Source: Streptomyces aurantiacus (GTDB taxonomy: Bacteria; Actinomycetota; Actinomycetes; Streptomycetales; Streptomycetaceae). From it: DNA of 59,440 nt. Positions 33,230 through 40,798 of this stretch are shown in pieces. Where the stretch lies: contig NZ_LIPP01000089.1 of the NCBI RefSeq assembly GCF_001418335.1, positions 1 to 59,440 on the forward strand. The letters are read 5' to 3'. The translations under genes were made by a program, and so were the position numbers. Each line of letters opens with the position of its first letter. The first letter of the stretch is position 1. Under the pieces are notes generated by a model. That model made no database searches. It saw nothing but the letters and a program-made list of their open reading frames with translations, and was not told the origin of the DNA.

Positions 33230-35065
33230 TCAGCCCGCGTACGGGTCCGGCACCTTGCCGGGCCGAGCCAGGAACTCGAAGTCGCAGCCGGTGTCGGCCT
33301 GGGTGATCTGGTCGTTGTAGAGCGCGCCGTAGCCACGCTCGTAGCGCTCGGGCGGCGCGGTCCACAGCGCCCGGCGCCGCGCCAACTCCTCGTCGTCCAC
33401 GTTGAGTTGGAGAGCCCGCGCTTCGACGTCGAGCGTGATGGTGTCGCCGGTGCGGACCAGGGCGAGCGGCCCGCCGACGTACGACTCCGGCGCCACGTGC
33501 AGCACGCAGGCGCCGTAACTCGTGCCGCTCATCCGGGCGTCGGAGATCCGCACCATGTCCCGTACGCCCTGCTTCAGCAGATGGTCGGGGATCGGCAGCA
33601 TGCCGTACTCGGGCATGCCCGGGCCACCCTTGGGCCCGGCGTTGCGCAACACCAGCACCGTATCGGCGGTGATGCCCAACTCCGGGTCGTCGATGGTGCG
33701 TTGCATGGTCCGGTAGTCGTCGAAGACGACCGCGGGGCCGGTGTGCTTGAGCAGGTGCGGCTCGGCGGAGATGTGCTTGATGACCGCGCCGTCGGGGCAG
33801 AGGTTGCCGCGCAGGACGGCGACGCCTCCCTCGGCGGCTACGGGGTTGTCCCGGGTGCGGATGACCTCGTCGTTGTGCACCTGAGCGGGGGCGAGCTGTT
33901 CGCGCAGGCTGTCGTGGGAGACGGTCGGCCGGTCCAGGTGCAGCAGGTCGGTGATCCGCGACAGGAACCCGGGCAGTCCGCCGGCGAAGTGGAAGTCCTC
34001 CATGAGGTATGTCCGGCCGCCGGGCCGTACGTTCGCCAGGACCGGCACCGTACGGGCGATCCGGTCGAAGTCGTCGAGGGTGAGCCGGGCTCCGGCGCGT
34101 CCGGCCATGGCGATGAGATGGATCACGGCGTTGGTGGAGCCGCCGAGCCCGAGGACGGTCGTCACGGCGTCCTCGAAGGCCTCCTGGGTGAGGATGTCGG
34201 ACAACTTCCGGTCCCTGGCGACGAGTTCGACGATCCGCAGTCCCGACGCGGCGGCCATCCGGTCGTGCCCGGAGTCCACGGCGGGGATGCTGGAGGCGCC
34301 GGGCACGGTGACCCCGAGCACCTCGGCGGCCGCGGTGAGCGTGGACGCCGTACCCATGGTCATGCAGTGGCCCGGCGAGCGCGCGAGGCCACTCTCCAGC
34401 TCGGTCATCTCGCAGTCACCGATGAGGCCGGCGCGCTTGTCGTCCCAGTACTTCCACATGTCGGTGCCGGAACCGAGCACCTCGCCCCGCCAGTGACCGG
34501 GCAGCATGGGCCCGGCCGGCACGAACACGGTGGGCAGGTCGACGGACGCGGCGCCCATGAGCAGCGCGGGCGTGGACTTGTCGCAGCCGCCCATGAGGAC
34601 GGCCCCGTCCACGGGGTACGACCTCAGCAGCTCCTCGGTCTCCATCGCGAGCATGTTGCGGTAGAGCATCGGGGTCGGTTTCTGGAAGGTCTCGCTCAGC
34701 GTCGACACCGGGAACTCCAGCGGGAAGCCACCGGCCTGCCACACACCCCGCTTGACCGCCTGGGCACGGTCCCGCAGGTGGACGTGGCAGGGGTTGATGT
34801 CGGACCAGGTGTTGAGGATCGCGATGACCGGCTTGCCGAGGTGCTCCTCGGGGAGGTAGCCGAGCTGACGGGTGCGGGCGCGGTGGCTGAAGGAGCGCAG
34901 GCCCGACGAGACGCCGCTGCCGTACCACTGGTGACTGCGCAACGGACGGGGCGCGTCCGGGGCTTGCTGCTCCCCCGGCGCCAACGGGCTGCCGTCGGCC
35001 ATCGGGTCGGTGTCGGTCGTGTCGGTCGTGTCGGTCGTGTCGGTCATCGGGTCGACGTCGGTCAT
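33230..35065 (-). CDS. IlvD/Edd family dehydratase (sugar-acid/pentonate dehydratase-like)
   Basis: A 611-residue iron-sulfur dehydratase. The three cluster Cys of pentonate dehydratases appear in INPCHVHL, GGCDKSTPA and SPGHCMTMGT; the catalytic Ser segment is ARMSGTSYGACVLH. DGAVLMGGCDKSTPAL and SGHDRMAA are family motifs. These features point to L-arabinonate, D-xylonate or similar aldonate dehydration rather than branched amino-acid synthesis. ATG 35065 overlaps the DHDPS-family stop (ATGA). The leader DTTDTTDTTDT is a 9-bp tandem repeat; Met at MADGSP is an alternative start. Confidence 0.87.
   Translation of the reverse strand: MTDVDPMTDTTDTTDTTDTDPMADGSPLAPGEQQAPDAPRPLRSHQWYGSGVSSGLRSFSHRARTRQLGYLPEEHLGKPVIAILNTWSDINPCHVHLRDRAQAVKRGVWQAGGFPLEFPVSTLSETFQKPTPMLYRNMLAMETEELLRSYPVDGAVLMGGCDKSTPALLMGAASVDLPTVFVPAGPMLPGHWRGEVLGSGTDMWKYWDDKRAGLIGDCEMTELESGLARSPGHCMTMGTASTLTAAAEVLGVTVPGASSIPAVDSGHDRMAAASGLRIVELVARDRKLSDILTQEAFEDAVTTVLGLGGSTNAVIHLIAMAGRAGARLTLDDFDRIARTVPVLANVRPGGRTYLMEDFHFAGGLPGFLSRITDLLHLDRPTVSHDSLREQLAPAQVHNDEVIRTRDNPVAAEGGVAVLRGNLCPDGAVIKHISAEPHLLKHTGPAVVFDDYRTMQRTIDDPELGITADTVLVLRNAGPKGGPGMPEYGMLPIPDHLLKQGVRDMVRISDARMSGTSYGACVLHVAPESYVGGPLALVRTGDTITLDVEARALQLNVDDEELARRRALWTAPPERYERGYGALYNDQITQADTGCDFEFLARPGKVPDPYAG
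35011..35046. repeat. Four tandem 9-bp units in the dehydratase leader
   Basis: TGTCGGTCG occurs four times in a row (35011-35046, last unit ending in A), encoding Thr-Asp-Thr repeats just after the start. Confidence 0.85.
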
Positions 35066-36003
35066 ATGGACCACCCCGCGGCGATGGCGGCGACCTCGGC
35101 GCGTTCGGACTCGGGAAGCTGCCTGCTCGGCGGGCGGACGTCCCGGCGGCACAGGCCCAGCGAGGCCAGCGCCTCCTTCACGACGGTCACGTTGTTGGCG
35201 GAGCCGCCCGCCGCGCGCAGTTCCTCGAAGCGGCGGATCTGCTCCCAGACCTTCATGGCGCCCGCGTAGTCGCCGGACCGAAGCGCTTCGATCATGTTCA
35301 GCGAGACGGCAGGGGCGACGTTCACGAGCCCGGAGGTGAAGCCCGTCGCGCCCGCCGAGAAGTACGAGGGCGCGTACGGCTCCGCGAGGCCGGCCACCCA
35401 CACGAAGCGTTCGAGTCCGGCGTCCCGGGAGAACGCGGCGAAGCGGGACGCGTCCGGCACGGCGTACTTCACGCCGATGACGTTCGGGCAGGCGTCGGCC
35501 AGCTCGGCGAGCCGGGCGCCCGCGAGCACCGGGTTGCGGATGTAGGGGACGACGCCCAGCTCGGGGACGGACGCCGCGATCGCCCGGTGGTAGTCGACCC
35601 AGCCGCCCTCGGAGACGTACGGGTGCACGGGCTGGTGGACCATCACCATCTGTGCCCCGAGCCCACGGGCATGGCGGGCGGAGGCGACGGCGGTCGGCAC
35701 GTCGTGCCCGACGCCGACCAGGATGGTGGCCCGGTCCCCCGCCTCGTCGATGGTCAACTCGGTGACCAGACGCCGCTCTTCGGGGCTGAGGGCGTAGAAC
35801 TCGCCGGTGTTGCCGTTCGGCGTGAGGATGCGCACGCCGCCGTCGAGCAGCCGGCGCAGCAGTGCGCGGTGCACGCCCTGGTCGATGGAGCCGTCCGCCG
35901 CGAAGGGGGTCACGGGGATCGCCACCACGTCGGCGAGGGCGGCCCGTTGGGCCTCGAACATGGTCGTGGTGGTCATGGTGGTGGTGGTCGTGGCCGCGGT
36001 CAT
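35062..36003 (-). CDS. Dihydrodipicolinate synthase/N-acetylneuraminate lyase family protein
   Basis: A 313-residue TIM-barrel class-I aldolase or dehydratase. ILTPNGNTGEFYALSPEE is the substrate carboxylate loop, YIRNPV holds the catalytic Tyr and IGVKYAV the Schiff-base Lys. Coupling to an aldonate dehydratase suggests it acts on the 2-keto-3-deoxy sugar acid, by aldol cleavage or by dehydration to alpha-ketoglutaric semialdehyde; sequence alone does not decide. The N terminus TTTTTMTTTTM is low complexity and the true start may be MFEAQRAA (35961). The start overlaps the GntR stop (ATGA). Confidence 0.87.
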   Translation of the reverse strand: MTAATTTTTMTTTTMFEAQRAALADVVAIPVTPFAADGSIDQGVHRALLRRLLDGGVRILTPNGNTGEFYALSPEERRLVTELTIDEAGDRATILVGVGHDVPTAVASARHARGLGAQMVMVHQPVHPYVSEGGWVDYHRAIAASVPELGVVPYIRNPVLAGARLAELADACPNVIGVKYAVPDASRFAAFSRDAGLERFVWVAGLAEPYAPSYFSAGATGFTSGLVNVAPAVSLNMIEALRSGDYAGAMKVWEQIRRFEELRAAGGSANNVTVVKEALASLGLCRRDVRPPSRQLPESERAEVAAIAAGWSI

Positions 36004-36656
36004 TCCTGCTCATCCTTTCCCTGGGCCTCGGGGAAGGCCCGTTGCACGAATGAGGCGATGTGCGCGTGCAGGGCGCGCGCCGCGCCGTCCGAGTCGCCTC
36101 CGAGGGCGAGCCGCAGGATCTCCCGGTGCTCGGCGGCCTCGCGCTCCCAGGACGGGTTGGCGGCCCAGGCGACCGCGGAGACCAGGGCGGCCTGGTCGCG
36201 GACCTCGTCGAGCATCCGGCCGAGCAGCGGGTTGCCGCAGCGGACGTACAGGGAGCGGTGGAACTCGCGGTTGGCGAGGGAGCGTTGGGCGGTGTCGGTG
36301 GCGGCGTCGGCGCGTTCGAGGGCGTCACGCGCCGTGTCGAGGGAGGAGCCGCGCCGGACGGAGCGCCGCAGCGCCTCCGGCTCAAGCAGCAGCCGTACGT
36401 CGTACACCTCGCGCGCCATGTCCGCGTCCACCATGCGCACCGTGACGCCCTTGTACTGGTTCATCACGACGAGCCCGGTGCCGGCCAGGGTCTTGAGTGC
36501 CTCGCGCACCGGGGTCTTGGACACCCCGAACTGTGCGGCGATCTCGGTCTCGACCAGGGCCTGTCCGGGAGTCAACTGCCCGGTGAGGATGCGGTGTTTG
36601 ATCCCTTCCAGCACGAACTGCGTGCGGGAGGGGATCGGCGTGGGCACAGAGGTCAT
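36000..36656 (-). CDS. GntR-family regulator with FCD domain
   Basis: A 218-residue regulator. The N-terminal winged helix has TEIAAQFGVSKTPVREALKTL. The all-alpha FCD effector domain has REVYDVRLLLEPEALR, FHRSLYVRCGNPLL and HREILRLALGGDSDGA, which supply the metal/ligand His and Asp. It is first of the gntR - DHDPS-family - ilvD-like operon and most likely controls it in response to a sugar acid. Upstream dyads at 36727-36749 are its likely sites. Confidence 0.92.
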   Translation of the reverse strand: MTSVPTPIPSRTQFVLEGIKHRILTGQLTPGQALVETEIAAQFGVSKTPVREALKTLAGTGLVVMNQYKGVTVRMVDADMAREVYDVRLLLEPEALRRSVRRGSSLDTARDALERADAATDTAQRSLANREFHRSLYVRCGNPLLGRMLDEVRDQAALVSAVAWAANPSWEREAAEHREILRLALGGDSDGAARALHAHIASFVQRAFPEAQGKDEQE

Positions 36657-36726
36657 GCGCGCCTCTCGGTGTCGCGGAGCCCCCAGGGGATCGGGGGCTC
36701 GCGTATCTGATCTCGCGTATCGCGTC

Positions 36727-36749
36727 TCATATATGACGTACGAAGTACG
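36727..36749. promoter_or_regulatory. Paired palindromes upstream of gntR (candidate operator)
   Basis: TCATATATGA (36727-36736) is a perfect palindrome directly followed by CGTAC-gaa-GTACG (36737-36749), a perfect 5-bp dyad, about 75 bp before the gntR start. GntR/FCD proteins bind dyads of this size. Confidence 0.55.
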
Positions 36750-36903
36750 ACGCGATGAAGCTAGAAGGACCTCTGTGTTTCGTCAATGCTTCCGACAAAA
36801 CAAATCGGCGCGGTGATCATCGGCGCGGTGATCAGGCGGTGATCGGGCGGTGATCGAGCCGGCCGAGCGACCGGGTGCCCCGGTGGCCGGGTGGGCAGCT
36901 CGG

Positions 36904-36959
36904 TCACCGGGCCACCGGGCCACCGGGTCACCGGGTCACCGGGTCACCGGGTCACCGCA
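36904..36959. repeat. Tandem repeat of an 8-bp unit (about 7 copies)
   Basis: TCACCGGG, with two CCACCGGG variants, is repeated seven times, ending 5 bp before the stop of the DinB-like gene. It lies outside any gene on its left side. The period is not a multiple of three. Confidence 0.85.
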
Positions 36960-36963
36960 GGGC

Positions 36964-37572
36964 TCAGCCGGCGACGGCTCCCCACCTCGGGTCCCGCCCG
37001 CTCAGTCCGATCACCCGGTCCAGCAGCGGCGCGTCCGCCGCGACGGGCACCACCGGGCCGAAGACGGCACCGCGTGCCGGGTCGTCGGCGGACGGGGCGA
37101 GCATCTGGTACGCCGCCTGGAGGGCCGCCGTGTCGGGGGCGTACTCCTGCCCCGTCGCCCGGGCCAGATCCCAGCCGTGCACGACGAGTTCGTCGGCGAC
37201 GACGAGGCCCGCGACCTCACCGGGGAGCTCCACGCCACCGGCCCGGGTCGCCCCCGTCCACGCGGTCGGCGCACGCCAGGCCTCGGCCAACTCACCGAGT
37301 AGTTCGGGCAGTCGGGCACGCCATCCGGGCGTCAGCTCGGGCAGCCGGGAGGAGGGGTCCGTGTCCGTCGTGGCCCCGAGATCCTTGCGCCCGGCGTCCC
37401 GGAAGGCGGCGGACAGCCCGACCAGGTGCCCGACCAGATGGCGCACGGCGTACTCCGGACACGGTGTCGCGGCGTCCAGCTGGTCCTCTCGCACCTCCCC
37501 CGCGATGCGCGCCACGATCAGGGTCTGCGGCCCCAGGTCAAGGGTCGTCGGGGTGCTACCGCCGTCGCTCAT
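36964..37572 (-). CDS. TIGR03086-type DinB-like metal-binding protein
   Basis: A 202-residue four-helix bundle protein of the mycothiol-dependent maleylpyruvate isomerase/DinB superfamily. LDAATPCPEYAVRHLVGHLVGL and VADELVVHGWDLARATGQ are the conserved helices with the metal-binding His residues. Members are often mycothiol-dependent enzymes of unknown substrate. The start is ATG 37572. It stands alone, divergent from the MDR gene. Confidence 0.87.
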   Translation of the reverse strand: MSDGGSTPTTLDLGPQTLIVARIAGEVREDQLDAATPCPEYAVRHLVGHLVGLSAAFRDAGRKDLGATTDTDPSSRLPELTPGWRARLPELLGELAEAWRAPTAWTGATRAGGVELPGEVAGLVVADELVVHGWDLARATGQEYAPDTAALQAAYQMLAPSADDPARGAVFGPVVPVAADAPLLDRVIGLSGRDPRWGAVAG

Positions 37573-37744
37573 GCTCGGCTCCTCTCGTCAGTGGGTCTTC
37601 GCCGGGTAGACCACTCTCCGTACGGAAACTCATCGCCCCCGCGCTCCGCATCGTGCTCAGGAATCTGGTCAGACGTTCGAGCCACCGGAATGCTCGGGGC
37701 AACCGGGATACCCGGTGTCGCGGCGCGCGAAGGGGAGCCACGCC

Positions 37745-38725
37745 ATGAAGGCGATCGTTCAGGATGCCTACGGATCAGCGGACCGGCTGGAACTGCGGGA
37801 CATCGACCGTCCCGTGCCGCGCGACGACGAGGTGCTGGTCGAGATCCGCGCGGCCGGTCTCGGCCCCGAGGTGTGGCACCTCATGACGGGCCGACCCCTG
37901 ATGGCGCGCGTCGCCCTGGGACTCCGTAAGCCCAAGAACCCGGTACGGGGCTGGGACGGCGCCGGGCGGGTCGAGTCCGTCGGGTCGAAGGTGACCGACT
38001 TCAAGCCGGGCGACGAGGTCTTCGGCAACTGCGAGGGCTCGTTCGCCGAGTACGCGCGCGCCAAGGCCTCGAAGCTCGCCCACAAACCGGTCAACCTCAC
38101 CTTCGAACAGGCCGCCGCCCTCCCCGTGTCGGCCATGACCGCGCTCCAGGCCCTGAGCGGCACGGCCCGCCCCCGCCCGGGCCAGCAGGTCCTCGTCATC
38201 GGCGCCTCCGGCGGTGTCGGCTGCTACGCCGTCCAGCTCGCCACGATGTACGGCGCCGAGGTCACCGGCGTCTGCGGGCCCGGTGGCGCGGACTTCGTAC
38301 GCTCCCAGGGCGCCGCGCACGTCATCGACTACACGGCCGGGGACATCACCGGCGGCCCGCACGACAGCCCGCGCCGCTACGACGTCATCGTCGACAACGC
38401 GGGGCAGCGCCCGCTGCCGGTGCTGCGCCGCGTCCTGGCCCCGCGCGGCACCCTGGTGATCGTCGGCGGCGAGGGCGGCACCGCGTTCTTCGGCGGCCTG
38501 ACCCGCGGCCTGAGAGCCGCCCTGCTCTCCCCGTTCGTCGGCCAGAACCTCCGCAACCTCGTCTCCACGGCCCGCCGCGAGGACCTCCTGGCCCTCAAGG
38601 ACCTCACCGAGAACGGCAAACTCGTCCCACCTGTCGACCGGACATACCCCCTCGCGGAAACGGCCGAGGCCGTCCGCCACCTGGAGAGGGGCCACCCTCG
38701 GGGCAAACTCGTCATCACGGTCTGA
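37745..38725 (+). CDS. Zinc-independent MDR oxidoreductase (quinone-oxidoreductase-like)
   Basis: A 326-residue NADPH-dependent medium-chain dehydrogenase. An N-terminal GroES-like domain (MKAIVQDAYGSADRLEL to PVRGWDGAGRVESVG) is followed by the Rossmann motif VLVIGASGGVGCYAVQLA. It lacks the Cys ligands for structural zinc and so belongs to the QOR/crotonyl-reductase-like side. ATG 37745 has AAGGGGA upstream. Its last 11 bases overlap the end of the convergent crotonase gene. Confidence 0.9.
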   Translation: MKAIVQDAYGSADRLELRDIDRPVPRDDEVLVEIRAAGLGPEVWHLMTGRPLMARVALGLRKPKNPVRGWDGAGRVESVGSKVTDFKPGDEVFGNCEGSFAEYARAKASKLAHKPVNLTFEQAAALPVSAMTALQALSGTARPRPGQQVLVIGASGGVGCYAVQLATMYGAEVTGVCGPGGADFVRSQGAAHVIDYTAGDITGGPHDSPRRYDVIVDNAGQRPLPVLRRVLAPRGTLVIVGGEGGTAFFGGLTRGLRAALLSPFVGQNLRNLVSTARREDLLALKDLTENGKLVPPVDRTYPLAETAEAVRHLERGHPRGKLVITV

Positions 38726-39515
38726 CGACGCGGGCCGCGCCGCGCCGGGAGGGGAAGTCCGGTGGCCGGCGTTCGGCGAACGCGGACAGGCCCTCGCGGG
38801 CGTCGGAAGAGGTGAACGCCTTCTGCCCGTAGAGCGCTTCGCTGTGGAAAGCCTGGTCCTGGGGAAGGTCTCCGAGCCTCAGAACGGCTTCCTTGATGGT
38901 GGCCAGGGCCGAGCCGCTGCGTCCGGCGAGTCGGTGGGCTCGTTCGAGCGCGGCCTCCATGAGGTCGTGGGCGGGGACCACTTCGTTGAGGAGCCCGTAG
39001 CGCAAGGCCTGTGTCGCGGAGATCCGGTCCCCTTGGAGCATGAGTTCCATGGCCCACGCGTAAGGGATCTGGCGGGTCAGGCGTGTCAGCGTGCCCCCGG
39101 CCGGCACCACGCCGACACCGCTCTCAGGCAGTGCGAACTCGGCTGATTCGGTGGCGATCCGGATGTCGGTGGACAGCATGATCTCGAAGCCGCCGCCGAG
39201 ACAGAGGCCGTTGACCGCGGCGATCACGGGTTTGAACAGCCGGGTGTGCTTCTGGTGAGCGGCGTCCCAGTGAGAGATGTCGAAGCGGCCCTCGGCCAGG
39301 GCGGGGATCGACTCCGTGAGGTCCGCACCGACGCAGAACGCACGCTCTCCGCTGCCGGTGAGGACCGCGACGGCGTACGCGTCGTCGTCACGGACCTCGG
39401 CGAAGGCTTCGCCGAGTTCGTCGTACATGGCCAGGGTGAGCGCGTTGAGCTTGTCCGCGCGGTCGAACCGGATGATCGCCACATCGCCGTCGCGGTCGAG
39501 GGTGATGCCGGTCAT
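38715..39515 (-). CDS. Enoyl-CoA hydratase/isomerase (crotonase) family protein
   Basis: A 266-residue crotonase. GADLTES precedes the CoA/oxyanion segment, PVIAAVNGLCLGGGFEIML is the signature, and FALPESGVGVVPAGGTLTRL holds the acid/base Glu in a CaiD-like context. It shares one base with the CoA-transferase stop (TGATG), with AAAGGAG inside that gene. As a neighbour of HMG-CoA lyase it could interconvert 3-methylglutaconyl-CoA and HMG-CoA, or dehydrate another 3-hydroxyacyl-CoA; this is inferred from context. Confidence 0.88.
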   Translation of the reverse strand: MTGITLDRDGDVAIIRFDRADKLNALTLAMYDELGEAFAEVRDDDAYAVAVLTGSGERAFCVGADLTESIPALAEGRFDISHWDAAHQKHTRLFKPVIAAVNGLCLGGGFEIMLSTDIRIATESAEFALPESGVGVVPAGGTLTRLTRQIPYAWAMELMLQGDRISATQALRYGLLNEVVPAHDLMEAALERAHRLAGRSGSALATIKEAVLRLGDLPQDQAFHSEALYGQKAFTSSDAREGLSAFAERRPPDFPSRRGAARVVRP

Positions 39516-40771
39516 CAGATGACTCCTTTGCGGCGAAGCTCGGTGATGCCGTCCTCGTCCAGGTCGGCGAGCGCCCGCAGGACGGCGCCGGCGTGTTCGC
39601 CCACCTTCGGCGCGAGCCCGCGCGGCTGAGTGGGCGTGCTGCCGAGTTTGATGGGCGAACCGAACATGCGCAGCTCCCCGAACTCGGGATACTCCACGTC
39701 GACCACCATGTCCCGTGCCGCGATCTGCGGGTCCTCGACGACCTCGCCGATGTCCTTGATCGCACACAGCGGGACCGCGTCTCCGACGATCTCCTCCAGT
39801 TCCGTCTTCGTCTTGTCCTTGAACCACTCGTGCAGGAGCGGCCGGACCCGCCCCTCGTAGACCTCCGGCGTGAAGCGTTTGGCCATCGTGTCGATCTCGG
39901 GGTCGTCGGCGAGCGTGGGCTCCCCGAAGAGCTGACAGGAAAGCCGCCAGAACTTGTCGGTGTAGCCGCCGAAGAACACGTAGCCGTCCTTGCACGGATA
40001 GAGCTCGTACGGCTTGACGAAGGGGTGTTCGTTGCCCAGCGGCCCGGGTACCTTGCCGTCGACCGTGTAGGAGACCACGGCGTTCTCGGTGAGGCTCAGT
40101 ACCGAGTCCTGCTGCGACACGTCGACCAGCTGTCCTTCGCCGGTCTTCTCGGCGTGCCGCAGAGCGGCCAGGATGCCGATCACGGAGTACAGCGTCGCGG
40201 ACAGGTCGCCGATGATGGTTCCCACGCGCACGGGGGGCCGGTCGGCGAAGCCGTTCATCGACCACAGGCCGCCGGTCGCCTGGGCGCTGTTGTCGTAGGC
40301 GGGCCGTCGCCGGTACGGGCCGGTCTGCCCGTAGCCGGAGATCGCCGCATACACCAGGCTCGGGTTCTCCTGGCGCAGCACCTCGTGGCCGACGCCGAGC
40401 TTGTCCATGGTTCCGGGCCGGAAGTTCTCCACCAGCACGTCGGCGCGGCGGACCAGCTTCTTGAGCAGGGCTGTCCCCTCCGGGGTGGCCAGGTCGAGGG
40501 TCAGCCCGAACTTGTTCCGGTTGAACTGGGCGAAGAATCCGCTGAACTCCTCGCCGGACTCGGACCGCAGCTTGGGCGGAAAGTCCCTGGCGTAGTCCGG
40601 GTCCTTCGGATTCTCGATCTTGATGACGGTGGCACCGAGGTCCGCCAGGAGCATGGAACAGAAGGGCCCCGCGACGACGCGCGTGATGTCGAGGACGACG
40701 ACACCGCGCAACGCCCCCTCGGACAGTCCGCCGGGCAGCATTCCCGCGAGTACATCGTTATTGATCGTCAT
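39515..40771 (-). CDS. CaiB/BaiF family (class III) CoA-transferase
   Basis: A 418-residue family III CoA-transferase. LDITRVVAGPFCSMLLADLGA, KIENPKDPDYARDFPP, NRNKFGLTLDL and IGDLSATLYSVIGILAAL are typical, and the catalytic Asp lies in the IIGDLSATLYS region. It moves CoA between carboxylic acids. The human family member SUGCT transfers CoA from succinyl-CoA to glutarate or HMG, so an HMG or methylglutaconate acceptor is reasonable here. Operon order is hyuA-like, hyuB-like, this gene, crotonase. Confidence 0.92.
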   Translation of the reverse strand: MTINNDVLAGMLPGGLSEGALRGVVVLDITRVVAGPFCSMLLADLGATVIKIENPKDPDYARDFPPKLRSESGEEFSGFFAQFNRNKFGLTLDLATPEGTALLKKLVRRADVLVENFRPGTMDKLGVGHEVLRQENPSLVYAAISGYGQTGPYRRRPAYDNSAQATGGLWSMNGFADRPPVRVGTIIGDLSATLYSVIGILAALRHAEKTGEGQLVDVSQQDSVLSLTENAVVSYTVDGKVPGPLGNEHPFVKPYELYPCKDGYVFFGGYTDKFWRLSCQLFGEPTLADDPEIDTMAKRFTPEVYEGRVRPLLHEWFKDKTKTELEEIVGDAVPLCAIKDIGEVVEDPQIAARDMVVDVEYPEFGELRMFGSPIKLGSTPTQPRGLAPKVGEHAGAVLRALADLDEDGITELRRKGVI

Positions 40772-40798
40772 GTTCCGCCTCTGGTCGCTCGGCCGGTC

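Larger units (their letters stand above)
36657..36963. other. 307-bp region upstream of gntR (promoter plus minisatellite)
   Basis: No gene is seen. The gntR-proximal half is AT-rich (36700-36810) and holds the operator-like dyads. The distal part is G/C-rich and ends in an 8-bp tandem repeat. Both are listed separately. Confidence 0.6.

Noticed and set aside
33230..35065. Dihydroxy-acid dehydratase of valine/isoleucine synthesis (ilvD)
   Set aside because: Operon with GntR-FCD and a DHDPS-family enzyme plus the three-Cys pentonate-dehydratase pattern favour sugar-acid use.
36904..36959. CRISPR-like array
   Set aside because: Units are 8 bp with no spacers, and no cas genes are present.
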